A DNA stretch of 64,000 nucleotides from Phytohabitans maris. GTDB lineage: Bacteria; Actinomycetota; Actinomycetes; Mycobacteriales; Micromonosporaceae. The stretch is from positions 1-64,000 of the forward strand of contig NZ_JAVHUY010000042.1 in the NCBI RefSeq assembly GCF_031085175.1, in the 5' to 3' direction. The notes below the pieces were generated by a model that worked only from the letters and a program-made list of their open reading frames with translations, did not search any database and had not been told where the DNA came from. This document shows, piece by piece, positions 35,281 through 43,283 of the stretch. Within the stretch, counting starts at the first letter, position 1. Each line of letters opens with the position of its first letter. A program made the translations under genes and the position numbers.

Positions 35281-36096
35281 ATGATGGGGTGCGTGGCTCA
35301 TCTGCACTCGGTGCCGGCGCGCCCCCATCCGCGGCCGTGCGAGACGTTCAGCGGGCGGGCGCACCCGCGGCTGCGGCCGTACGTGCTCGGCTACGCCGGC
35401 TTCCGCTCCGGCGACGGCGCCGCGCTGGCGCACCGGGTCCTGCCGATCAACTCGACCACGATGATCGTGGACTACGCGGCCGGCGGGCGGGTGGTCACCG
35501 GGCCGCGGAGCGCTCCGGCCGTCTTCGAGCGGACCCGGTGGGGGCACGGGGTCTGCGTCGGGCTCACGCCGCTCGGGGCGAGCGCGCTGCTCGGCGTACC
35601 CATGCGGGAGCTCGCCGGCGGGTCCGTCCCGCTGGCCGACCTGCTCGGCCACGACGGCGAGATCCTGGCCGAGCGGCTCGACGCCGCGCCGGACTGGCCG
35701 GCGCGGTTCGCGGTACTCGACGAGCTGTTTTCCGCGCGCCTGGACCGCGACGGCGGGTGGGCGGCGGACGGCCTGGCGCTGCGGGCCTGGGCGCGGCTGC
35801 AGGAGCCGGGCGCGCCCCGGGTGGGCGCGCTGGCCGCGGAGCTGGGGGTGAGCCGGCGCGGCCTGGAGGTGCGGTTTCGGCGGCAGGTCGGGCTCTCGCC
35901 GGCCACGGTCGCCCGGGTGGCCCGCTTCCAGCGGGCGGTGTGGCTGCTCGCCGCCGGCCGCGACCTGCCCGCGACCGCCCAGGACAGCGGGTACGCGGAC
36001 CAGCCGCACTTCAACCGCGAGGTGCGCGCGATGGCCGGGCTGACCCCGGGGCAGCTCTGCGCATTCCTTCAATACCGGGAGCTCGCGCCCCGCTAG
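35281..36096 (+). CDS. AraC-family transcriptional regulator
   Basis: 271 residues. N-terminal sensor part of about 150 residues (RPYVLGYAGFRSG, LPINSTTMIVDYAAG; CVGLTPLGASALLGVPMREL), then the AraC double HTH: VGALAAELGVSRRGLEVRFRRQVGLSPATVARVARFQRAV and ATAQDSGYADQPHFNREVRAMAGLTPGQL. The N-terminal type resembles DUF6597-containing AraC proteins. The start is uncertain among ATG 35281, ATG 35284 and GTG 35293. An SDR gene follows 10 bp after the stop, so they form a unit; the regulator may control it. Confidence 0.86.
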   Translation: MMGCVAHLHSVPARPHPRPCETFSGRAHPRLRPYVLGYAGFRSGDGAALAHRVLPINSTTMIVDYAAGGRVVTGPRSAPAVFERTRWGHGVCVGLTPLGASALLGVPMRELAGGSVPLADLLGHDGEILAERLDAAPDWPARFAVLDELFSARLDRDGGWAADGLALRAWARLQEPGAPRVGALAAELGVSRRGLEVRFRRQVGLSPATVARVARFQRAVWLLAAGRDLPATAQDSGYADQPHFNREVRAMAGLTPGQLCAFLQYRELAPR

Positions 36097-36106
36097 CGTC
36101 CGCCGT

Positions 36107-36826
36107 ATGAGCCTTTCCGGTAAGACGGCACTGGTGACCGGCGGTACCCGGGGGATCGGCCGGGCGGTCGTGCGGCGGCTGGCCCGCGACGGCGCGCGGG
36201 TCGTGTTCACCTACCGGGACAGCGCCGCCGCGGCCGAGGATCTGGCCGGCGAGCTGCCCGCAGCGGTGGCGGTCCGCGCCGACCAGGCGGAGGTCGGCGC
36301 GGTGGCGCAGATGTTCGCGCCGGTGCGGGACGGCCTCGACATCCTCGTCAACAACGCCGCCGTCAACCCGCGGCGGCCGCTCGCCGAACTCACCGCCGCC
36401 GACTTCGACCGGGTGATGACCGTCAACGCCAAGGTTCCGGTACTGGCGATGCGCGAAGCGGCCGCGCTGCTGCGCGACGGCGGCACTATCGTCAACATCT
36501 CCACGCTCAACACCGTGCTGCCGGCGCCCGGGCACGCGCTCTACGGGGCGAGCAAGGCGGTGCTGGAGCAGTTCACCGCCGTGGCCGCCCGCGAGCTGGG
36601 CGGGCGCGGCATCACGGTGAACGCGGTCTCGCCCGGCGCCACCGACACCGATCTGCTGCGCGGCACCAACCCGCCGGAGAACCTGGAGCGGGTACCGGCG
36701 ATGACGGCGCTGGGGCGGCTGGGCACGCCGGACGACATCGCCGCCGTGGTCGCGTTCCTCGCCGGCCCGGACGGCCGCTGGATCACCGGCCAGAACATCC
36801 GCGCTACCGGCGGCTTCCTCCTCTGA
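36107..36826 (+). CDS. Short-chain dehydrogenase/reductase downstream of AraC
   Basis: 239 residues. TGGTRGIGRAVVRRL cofactor loop, ILVNNAAVNP, NISTLN with catalytic Ser, YGASKAVLEQF (YxxxK), PGATDTDLLRG, ending WITGQNIRATGGFLL, a typical FabG-like/3-oxoacyl-reductase tail. Probably NADP-dependent; substrate unknown. Co-transcribed with the AraC regulator. Its last 23 bp overlap the convergent DedA gene, a rare true 3' overlap of two well-supported genes. Confidence 0.88.
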   Translation: MSLSGKTALVTGGTRGIGRAVVRRLARDGARVVFTYRDSAAAAEDLAGELPAAVAVRADQAEVGAVAQMFAPVRDGLDILVNNAAVNPRRPLAELTAADFDRVMTVNAKVPVLAMREAAALLRDGGTIVNISTLNTVLPAPGHALYGASKAVLEQFTAVAARELGGRGITVNAVSPGATDTDLLRGTNPPENLERVPAMTALGRLGTPDDIAAVVAFLAGPDGRWITGQNIRATGGFLL

Positions 36827-37529
36827 ATCGCCGCGTCCGGTAGACCGTGCCGCGCGGCTCCGCGGCGTTCCTCGCCCGCCGCCGGCGCGCGAGGCGGGTG
36901 ACGACGAACCACCCCACGGCCAGCGCGCAGGCGACGATCACGACCTTCTGGAACGCGCCGGCGTACCCCTCCACCGACTGCCAGTTCTCGCCGAGCAGGT
37001 AGCCGGCCATCACGAAGAGCGTGTTCCAGATCAGGCTGCCCGCGGCGGTGTAGAGCAGGAACCGCCCGACCGGCATCCGCTCCACGCCCGCCGGTACCGA
37101 GATCAGGCTCCGGAAGATCGGGATCATCCGCCCGAAGAACACCGCCTTGCCGCCGTGCCGCGCGAACCACGCCTCGGTCCGGTCGACGTCGGCGACCTTC
37201 ACCAGCGGCAGCCGCGCCGCGACCGCCCGGATCCGCTCCCGCCCCAGCGCCACGCCGACGTAGTAGAGGGCGAGCGCCCCGAGCACCGAGCCGAGCGTGG
37301 TCCAGGCGATCGCGCCGGCCAGGCTCATCTCACCCCGGCTCGCGGTGAACCCGGCGAGCGGCAGGATCACCTCGCTGGGGATCGGCGGGAAGAGGTTCTC
37401 CAGCGCCACGGCCAGCCCGGCGCCGGGCCCGCCGAGCCGCTCCACGAGGTCGGTGACCAGCCCGACCAGGCCGCCTTCCGGCGGGTCGGAGCGCCGGGAC
37501 AGGACATCGGTGTACGCCGCCAAAGTCAT
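36804..37529 (-). CDS. DedA-family membrane protein
   Basis: 241 residues with about five hydrophobic segments. DedA/SNARE-associated pattern: ALENLFPPIPSEVILPLAGF, the G-x-x-x-G helix TTLGSVLGALALYYVGVALG, and FFGRMIPIFRSLISVPAGVERMPVGRFLLYTAAGSLIWNTLFV. Family members are thought to flip undecaprenyl phosphate or phospholipids. The C-terminal Arg-rich tail overlaps the SDR gene. No operon partner; the divergent neighbour is an APH-like gene. Confidence 0.9.
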   Translation of the reverse strand: MTLAAYTDVLSRRSDPPEGGLVGLVTDLVERLGGPGAGLAVALENLFPPIPSEVILPLAGFTASRGEMSLAGAIAWTTLGSVLGALALYYVGVALGRERIRAVAARLPLVKVADVDRTEAWFARHGGKAVFFGRMIPIFRSLISVPAGVERMPVGRFLLYTAAGSLIWNTLFVMAGYLLGENWQSVEGYAGAFQKVVIVACALAVGWFVVTRLARRRRARNAAEPRGTVYRTRRFRGGSRR

Positions 37530-37681
37530 GCCTCGACGCTATGAACGGCCATTGCCGGTAACCATGAGGCCGACCTCCGGATCGACTGCGGAAAACCCCA
37601 GTGGCGGCTCGCGGCGGGGTCGCCCGGCGGGCAGTATCGGTGGGTGCGAACCATCGCCCGTGGAGCCGGCAGGGAGGCGAC

Positions 37682-38452
37682 GTGAGCGTCGAGGAGCGGC
37701 TGCCGGGCGGGAGCACCGGCGGCGCCGTCCGGGTCGGCGACACGGTGCGCCGGGCGGCCGGGCGGTGGACGCCGGCCGTGCACGCCCTGCTGCGCCACCT
37801 GGAGTCCGTCGGCTTCGACCGGGCCCCGCGCGCCCTCGGCTTCGACGAGCGGGGGCGGGAGGTGCTCTCGTACCTGCCGGGCGAGGTGGTCGGCGACGCG
37901 CGGCCGTGGCCCACCTGGGTGTACGGCGAGCACGCGCTCCGCGAGGTGGCCGGCTGGCTGCGCGAGTACCACGACGCCGTGGCCGGTTTCGTCCCGCCCG
38001 CCGACGCGGTGTGGCGCGAGGGCGGCACCTGGCGGCCGGGGCTGATCGTCGGGCACAACGACGCGGCGCCGTACAACGCGGCCTGGGCGGACGGGCGGCT
38101 GGCCGGCTTCTTCGACTGGGACTTCGCCTCCCCGGTGACCCGCGAGTACGACCTCGCGTTCACCGCGTTGGCCTGGGTGCCGCTGCACGCCCGCCGGGTC
38201 GTGGGGGAGGAGGGCTTCACCGCCTTCGCCCAGCGCCCGGCCCGGCTGCGGCTGATGCTCGACGCGTACGGGTGGACCGGCCCGCTCGCTCCGTTCATCG
38301 AGACCGTGCGGCGGCGGGTCGCCGACTCGGCCCGGGGCATCCGGCGGATCGCGGCGGACGGCGACCCGGCGTACGTGATGATGCTCGAGCACGGCGTCGA
38401 CACCGACCTGGAGACCGCGGCGGACGAGCTCGCCGACTTCCCGACCGGCTGA
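37682..38452 (+). CDS. Aminoglycoside-phosphotransferase-fold kinase
   Basis: 256 residues from GTG 37682 with GGGAGG about 5 nt upstream. The APH C-lobe is clear: catalytic LIVGHNDAAPYNAAW (HxDxxxxN) and metal-binding FFDWDFASP; the N-lobe is short and degenerate. In actinomycetes these proteins are usually of unknown substrate; an antibiotic-resistance role cannot be claimed from sequence. Cytoplasmic, apparently monocistronic. A shifted longer start near 37601 lacks a ribosome site. Confidence 0.85.
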   Translation: MSVEERLPGGSTGGAVRVGDTVRRAAGRWTPAVHALLRHLESVGFDRAPRALGFDERGREVLSYLPGEVVGDARPWPTWVYGEHALREVAGWLREYHDAVAGFVPPADAVWREGGTWRPGLIVGHNDAAPYNAAWADGRLAGFFDWDFASPVTREYDLAFTALAWVPLHARRVVGEEGFTAFAQRPARLRLMLDAYGWTGPLAPFIETVRRRVADSARGIRRIAADGDPAYVMMLEHGVDTDLETAADELADFPTG

Positions 38453-38984
38453 GCGCCTGCCGAGGCGGCCCCGAGCAGCACGATCGTCCCGGTGCCGGCG
38501 CGCCCGGCCGGCGGGAAGTGCGCGGCTGACCCGCCGAGTCTTTCGCCGTAAAAAACAAAAGTGTGGCTGGTCCTAGCGGAAGATGTAGACATCTCGATGG
38601 CAAGTCCGCTAGGGTCTGACAACGTTAGTCGCATCGAGGTGGCCGGCGGCGCGGTGGCCTCGAGTCCGAGGGTTGTGTCCTTGCCGGGGGAGTGGCACCT
38701 CCTTGACGATGGCATAGCCTGCTGTCGATATTGGCGCGTCGGCGCGCGCCCTGGCCGCACCACGTCAGCCCGGCCCGGGGTCGGCTCTCTCCGGTAGTCA
38801 CCGGCTGGCGCTCAACCGCCGACAAGCTCCACCCCACGACCCAGAAACCCCCCTGCCCGCGTGCGGGCCGGCGGCCGACACCGCCCGGCTCGGCACCGCG
38901 GGTCGGCTGACGCTGCGCGCGTAACGCGATCCGTCCACTGTGCACGTCCGCCGGCAGAAGACTCGCGAAAGGTTGTGTCGGACA
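38453..38984. promoter_or_regulatory. Long leader of the copper/sugar operon with nested dyad
   Basis: 532 bp without a gene. The notable feature is a nested inverted repeat at 38572-38613: outer arms CCTAGCGGA (38572-38580) and TCCGCTAGG (38605-38613), enclosing a perfect palindrome AGATGTAGACATCT (38581-38594). An AT-rich tract GTAAAAAACAAAAG lies at 38549-38562, about 10 bp upstream. It could be an operator pair, or an RNA hairpin. The rest up to the ATG at 38985 is GC-rich with no motif I recognise; no known riboswitch core was found. Confidence 0.5.
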
Positions 38985-41900
38985 ATGCCACTCATCCCTG
39001 TGCGGCGCGGCCGCCGGAGACCACCCCGGGGGCCGAGCCGGCCGCTGACGGTGTTCGCCGCGGTCGCCGTCCTGCTGGTGAGCTCCGTACTGGCCGCCGC
39101 GCCGGTGAGCGCCCGCCCGGTGGACGCCGCGCCCGCCGCGGCACCGGGGCAGCTCCTGGCCCAGACTCTTACGTGGACCGCTGGCGACAGCACCCAGGCC
39201 TACGCCTCCGCGCCCACGACCGCCGTCGCGGGACCGACCACCATCGTCTTCGAAAACAGCCAGGCCACCGGTAACACCACCGGGATGCAGCACACGCTCA
39301 CGTTCGAGACGGGCGACCCCCGGTACAACAGCGACGTCAACGTCAACATCCTGGCCGACCCGTTCGACGCCAACCAGGGCCGGCACACGGCGGACGTGAC
39401 GCTCACCCCGGGCACGTACCGGTACTTCTGCGCGATCCCCGGGCACGGCACGATGACCGGGCTGCTCGTGGTGAGCGGCGGCGGCGAGGACACCACGCCG
39501 CCGACCGTGACCGCGCAGGTGACCGGCGAGCGCAACGACGACGGCGACTACGTCGGCGCCGCGACCGTCACGCTCGACGCCACCGACAGCGGCTCCGGCG
39601 TGTCCAAGGTGGAGTACGCGGTCGACGGCGGGGCGTACGGCACGTACTCCGGCCCGGTGACCGTCAACGCGGTCGGCAACCACACGGTCAGCTACCGCGC
39701 CACCGACGTCGCCGGCAACACCTCGGCGCCGCAGTCGGTGTCGTTCACCGTCGTGGACGAGCCGGACCCGGACACGACCGCCCCCACGGTGACCGCGTCG
39801 GTGACCGGAAACCGGGACGGAAACGGCGCCTACATCGGGACGGCCACGGTGACGCTCTCCGCCACCGACACCGAGTCCGGTGTGGACACCGTCGAGTACT
39901 CGCTGGACGGCGCGGCGTACGCCGAGTACACCGCCCCGCTCAGCGTCACCGCGGTCGGGCAGCACACCGTCAACTACCGGGCCACCGACGTCGCCGGCAA
40001 CACCTCCGCGCCGCAGGCCGTGTCCTTCGCCGTCGTCGACGAGCCCGACCCGGACACCACACCGCCCACGGTGAACGCCCAGATCGCCGGCGAACCCGAC
40101 GGAGAGGGCAACTACATCGGCGGGGCCACGGTGACGCTCTCCGCCAGCGACGCCGAGTCCGGTGTGGACCGCGTCGAGTTCTCGCTGGACGGCCAGCCCT
40201 ACGCGGTTTACAGCGCGCCGGTCGCGGTCAACCAGCCGGGCCAGCACACGGTCAGCTACCGGGCCACCGACAACGCCGGCAACACCTCGGCGCCGCAGTC
40301 GGTGTCGTTCACGGTCGTCGACGACTCGGAGCCGGACACCACCGCGCCGACGGTGACCGCCGCGCTCACCGGACAGCAGGACGGCGACGGCGCGTACGTC
40401 GGCGCCGCCACGGTCACGCTCACCGCCACCGACGCCGAGTCCGGTGTGGAGAGTGTGGAGTACGCGCTGGACGGCGGGGCGTACGCCGCGTACACCGCCC
40501 CGGTCACCGTCAACACGGTGGGCCAGCACACGGTCAGCTACCGCGCGACCGACGCCGCCGGCAACACCTCGACGGCGCAGTCGGTGTCGTTCACGGTCGT
40601 GGCGCCGCAGCAGGACACCGACCCGCCGGCCGTGAGCGCCACGGTCACCGGGCAGCGGGACGCCAACGGCGCGTACGTCGGCGCCGCCACCGTCACGGTC
40701 ACCGCCACCGACGCCGGCTCCGGGGTCGACCGGGTGGAGTACTCGCTGGACGGCGGGGCGTACGCCGCGTACACCGCGCCGGTGACGGTCAACCAGCCGG
40801 GCCAGCACACGGTCGGCTACCGGGCCACCGACAAGGCCGGCAACACGTCGACCGCGCAGTCGGCCTCGTTCAGCGTGGTCGCGCCGCCCGGCGACACCAC
40901 GCCGCCCACCGTGACCGCGGTGGTCTCCGGGCAGCTCGACGGCAGCTGGTCCTATGTGGGCAGTGCCACCGTCACGCTGACCGCGGCCGACACCGGCGGC
41001 TCCGGGCTGCTCCGCCTCGAGTACGCGCTCGACGGGCGGGGCTACATCGTCTACACCGGACCGGTCACGGTGAACACTCCCGGGCAGCACACGATCAGCT
41101 ACCGGGCCACTGACCGGGCCGGCAACGTCTCGACCACCGGCTCGACCGTGTTCAACGTCGTCGAGAGCGGTGCCCCGCCGATGACCTGCCGGGTTGCCGA
41201 CACCCGGGCGACCGTCTGGATCGGCACGAAGAACAGCGGCGTGCCCAACCGCCTGGTCTCCGGCGGCTGCTGGATCAACAACCTGATCGAGGACGAGAAG
41301 CCGTGGGCCACGGCCGCCGACTTCATCGCCCACGTCCAGGAGGTCGCCGAGCACCTGCACCACCGCGGCGTCGTCACCAACCAGCAGCGCAACACGCTGG
41401 TCCGCACCGCCCGCGAGTCGGGCGTCGGCAAGCCGGACGACAAGCAGGGCTACCAGCCGCTGCTGGACCGCACGACCGCCTCGTACAACCTGTGGGAGCA
41501 CGTCGGCGCCGGCGGCTTCCGGCGCAACGCCGACGGGTCGATCACCAGCCAGGCGGTCGACGGGCTCGGCATGCTGTGGTTCCCGGTCCGGGAGTACGGC
41601 GACTTCTCGCTCAAGCTCCAGTGGCGGGACGACGCGCCGGGTGACGGCCGGGTCAACAGCGGCGTCTTCGTCCGCTTCCCGCAGGTGCACCAGCACCCGC
41701 AGGAGCCGCGCCCCGAGTGGGTCGCCATCAAGTACGGCCACGAGCTGCAGATCTTCGACCGAGCCGACGGCGACATGTACAAGAGCGGGTCGGTGTACGG
41801 CTTCGACCGGGTCGACCTGGCCGGCGCGGACGTCACGCCGAAGGGCACCTGGAACGACTACGAGATCCGGGTGGTGGGGCAGCACTACTCGCTGTTCCGC

Positions 41901-42080
41901 AACGGTGTGCTCGTCAACGAGTACGTGAACGCGCCCGGCGCGGTCTTCGACCCGCCGCGGCCGGACGACCCGGGCACCGACGGCCGGCAGCACACCACCG
42001 GCTACATCGGACTGCAGAACCACGGTGCCACCGACATCGTGAGCTTCCGCAACATCCGGATCGCCCCGCTGACGCCGTGA
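38985..42080 (+). CDS. Secreted cupredoxin / six Ig-like repeats / DUF1080 protein
   Basis: 1031 residues. A basic lead and hydrophobic core give a signal peptide (LTVFAAVAVLLVSSVLAAAPVSA-like). About 62-163: plastocyanin-like blue-copper domain with ligands His in GMQHTLTF and Cys/His/Met in YFCAIPGHGTM. About 169-727: six OmpL47-type Ig-like repeats (each DTTPPTVTA...GxxxVEYxLDGG...YRATDxAGNTS). About 735-815: a Cys-containing module shared with the ThuA protein downstream. About 822-1031: DUF1080 (3-keto-disaccharide hydrolase-type jelly roll; GLGMLWFPVREYGDFSLKLQWR, NSGVFVRFP, GYIGLQNHG). Proposed: electron-transfer plus glycan-cleaving scaffold. First gene of a three-gene operon; GAAAGG lies 12 nt before ATG. 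Confidence 0.87.
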   Translation: MPLIPVRRGRRRPPRGPSRPLTVFAAVAVLLVSSVLAAAPVSARPVDAAPAAAPGQLLAQTLTWTAGDSTQAYASAPTTAVAGPTTIVFENSQATGNTTGMQHTLTFETGDPRYNSDVNVNILADPFDANQGRHTADVTLTPGTYRYFCAIPGHGTMTGLLVVSGGGEDTTPPTVTAQVTGERNDDGDYVGAATVTLDATDSGSGVSKVEYAVDGGAYGTYSGPVTVNAVGNHTVSYRATDVAGNTSAPQSVSFTVVDEPDPDTTAPTVTASVTGNRDGNGAYIGTATVTLSATDTESGVDTVEYSLDGAAYAEYTAPLSVTAVGQHTVNYRATDVAGNTSAPQAVSFAVVDEPDPDTTPPTVNAQIAGEPDGEGNYIGGATVTLSASDAESGVDRVEFSLDGQPYAVYSAPVAVNQPGQHTVSYRATDNAGNTSAPQSVSFTVVDDSEPDTTAPTVTAALTGQQDGDGAYVGAATVTLTATDAESGVESVEYALDGGAYAAYTAPVTVNTVGQHTVSYRATDAAGNTSTAQSVSFTVVAPQQDTDPPAVSATVTGQRDANGAYVGAATVTVTATDAGSGVDRVEYSLDGGAYAAYTAPVTVNQPGQHTVGYRATDKAGNTSTAQSASFSVVAPPGDTTPPTVTAVVSGQLDGSWSYVGSATVTLTAADTGGSGLLRLEYALDGRGYIVYTGPVTVNTPGQHTISYRATDRAGNVSTTGSTVFNVVESGAPPMTCRVADTRATVWIGTKNSGVPNRLVSGGCWINNLIEDEKPWATAADFIAHVQEVAEHLHHRGVVTNQQRNTLVRTARESGVGKPDDKQGYQPLLDRTTASYNLWEHVGAGGFRRNADGSITSQAVDGLGMLWFPVREYGDFSLKLQWRDDAPGDGRVNSGVFVRFPQVHQHPQEPRPEWVAIKYGHELQIFDRADGDMYKSGSVYGFDRVDLAGADVTPKGTWNDYEIRVVGQHYSLFRNGVLVNEYVNAPGAVFDPPRPDDPGTDGRQHTTGYIGLQNHGATDIVSFRNIRIAPLTP
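39490..41160 (+). repeat. Six tandem Ig-domain coding repeats
   Basis: Six in-frame units of about 280-290 bp, each starting near GACACCAC-GCCGCC codons for DTTPPTV and ending VVDEPDP or similar. Repeats 4 and 5 are most alike (GGAYAAYTAPVTVN in both). DNA similarity is high enough that unequal crossing-over could change copy number. Confidence 0.85.
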
Positions 42081-42094
42081 GATTGGGAGCCAAA

Positions 42095-43267
42095 GTGAAC
42101 GCGAGAAGGGGACTCGTCCTCGCGGTACTGCTGGTGACGCTCGCGGTCGCGGGCGGGCTGGCCCGTGCCGGTGGGAGCGGCCCGGGATCCGCTGCCGGTG
42201 CCGGCACGAGTGGGGTGGCCGCCGTCAACGCGGCGGCGGCCGCCCCCGCCGGGGCCGAGCGGCCCGGTGGCTGCACCGCCATCGACCGCCGGATGAGCCT
42301 GTACGCGGTGGAGCTGCCGAAGGACCCGGTCACCAACCAGGTCCGGCTCGGCTACGGCCTCACCCCGGAGACGGCCTCGTACCCGGGGCCGCTGATCGAG
42401 ATGATCGAGGGGCAGTGCCTCGCGATCACCCTCTACAACCAGGTGCCGGCGGCGACGCTGGAGGCGCTGCGCACCGACCCCAACCACCCGGTCGGCGTGT
42501 CGCTGCACACGCACGGGGTCAAGTACACCCAGCTGTCCGACGGCACCGTGCACAGCAACTCGTTCGTGCCGCCGGGCGGGTCGCGCACCTACATCTGGTA
42601 CGCCCAGCCGCGCAACACGACCACCGGCGCCCAGGGCACGGCCGGCTACTGGTGGTACCACGACCACGTGGTCGGCGGGCCGCACGGCACGGTGGGCATC
42701 CGCTCCGGCCTCTTCGGCGGGGTCGTCGTGCGCCGGCAGGGCGACCCCCGGCCGGACCGCACGTACGTGCTGGCCTTCGGCGACCGGCAGACCATCAACC
42801 TGCGGCGCAGCAGCGAGGCCGACACCTGTGACGAGGAGAACCCGGTGCCGGGCCCGACCTGCGTGGTCGCGCAGGTCGGGGAGAAGGTCGAGTTCCTCGT
42901 CATCGGCATCGGCGACGACATGCACACGTTCCACGTGCACGGCCACTCCTGGGCGGACACCCGCACCGGCGTGGTCGAGGGGAGCGCCGCGATCGTCAAC
43001 TCGGTACCGATCATCGACAACAAGACCGTCGGCCCCGGCGACACGTTCGGCGCCCGGGTGATCGCCGGCGAGTCGGTCGGTCCCGGCCACTGGATGCTCC
43101 ACTGCCACATGCAGTTCCACTCCGACCTCGGCATGTCCACGACGTTCCACGTCCTGGACGAGAACGGCGCGATGACAGCGCACGCCGGCCACGCACCGGG
43201 AAACCCGGTCCAGGCCGCACCGGCAGACGGCGGCCAGGCACCGGCCGCCCACGGAAACCACGGTTGA
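42095..43267 (+). CDS. Secreted two-domain multicopper oxidase
   Basis: 390 residues; signal peptide (LVLAVLLVTLAVAGGLARA). All copper motifs are present: SLHTHGVKYT, WWYHDHVVGG, TFHVHGHSW and HWMLHCHMQFHSDLGM (T1 Cys, His and axial Met). Only two cupredoxin domains, as in small laccases (SLAC type), which work as trimers. His-rich C-terminal tail (AHAGHAPGN...HGNHG) may bind extra copper. GTG start with GGGAGC 5 nt upstream; 14 bp after the cupredoxin gene. Likely accepts electrons from the cupredoxin or oxidised-sugar chemistry and reduces O2 (inference). Confidence 0.92.
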   Translation: MNARRGLVLAVLLVTLAVAGGLARAGGSGPGSAAGAGTSGVAAVNAAAAAPAGAERPGGCTAIDRRMSLYAVELPKDPVTNQVRLGYGLTPETASYPGPLIEMIEGQCLAITLYNQVPAATLEALRTDPNHPVGVSLHTHGVKYTQLSDGTVHSNSFVPPGGSRTYIWYAQPRNTTTGAQGTAGYWWYHDHVVGGPHGTVGIRSGLFGGVVVRRQGDPRPDRTYVLAFGDRQTINLRRSSEADTCDEENPVPGPTCVVAQVGEKVEFLVIGIGDDMHTFHVHGHSWADTRTGVVEGSAAIVNSVPIIDNKTVGPGDTFGARVIAGESVGPGHWMLHCHMQFHSDLGMSTTFHVLDENGAMTAHAGHAPGNPVQAAPADGGQAPAAHGNHG

Positions 43268-43283
43268 TCCCGGAGGAGACGAG

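Noticed and set aside
37682-38452. Antibiotic-resistance aminoglycoside phosphotransferase
   Set aside because: Only the generic APH C-lobe motifs are present, with a short N-lobe; nothing supports a drug substrate.
38453-38984. Possible riboswitch (c-di-AMP or cobalamin type) in the long leader
   Set aside because: I looked for the conserved cores and saw none; only the nested dyad is notable.
39490-41160. Six 280-bp repeats as a possible assembly duplication
   Set aside because: Repeats differ at many codons while keeping the Ig pattern and the frame, as expected of a real multi-domain protein.
38625-42023. Very long minus-strand open frame opposite the cupredoxin/DUF1080 gene
   Set aside because: It mirrors the plus-strand gene, is Val/Gly/Arg/His-rich without motifs or signal peptide, and arises from third-position G/C bias. 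The same holds for long antisense frames at 43011-46847, 22722-26306, 10070-14197 and 5049-7091.
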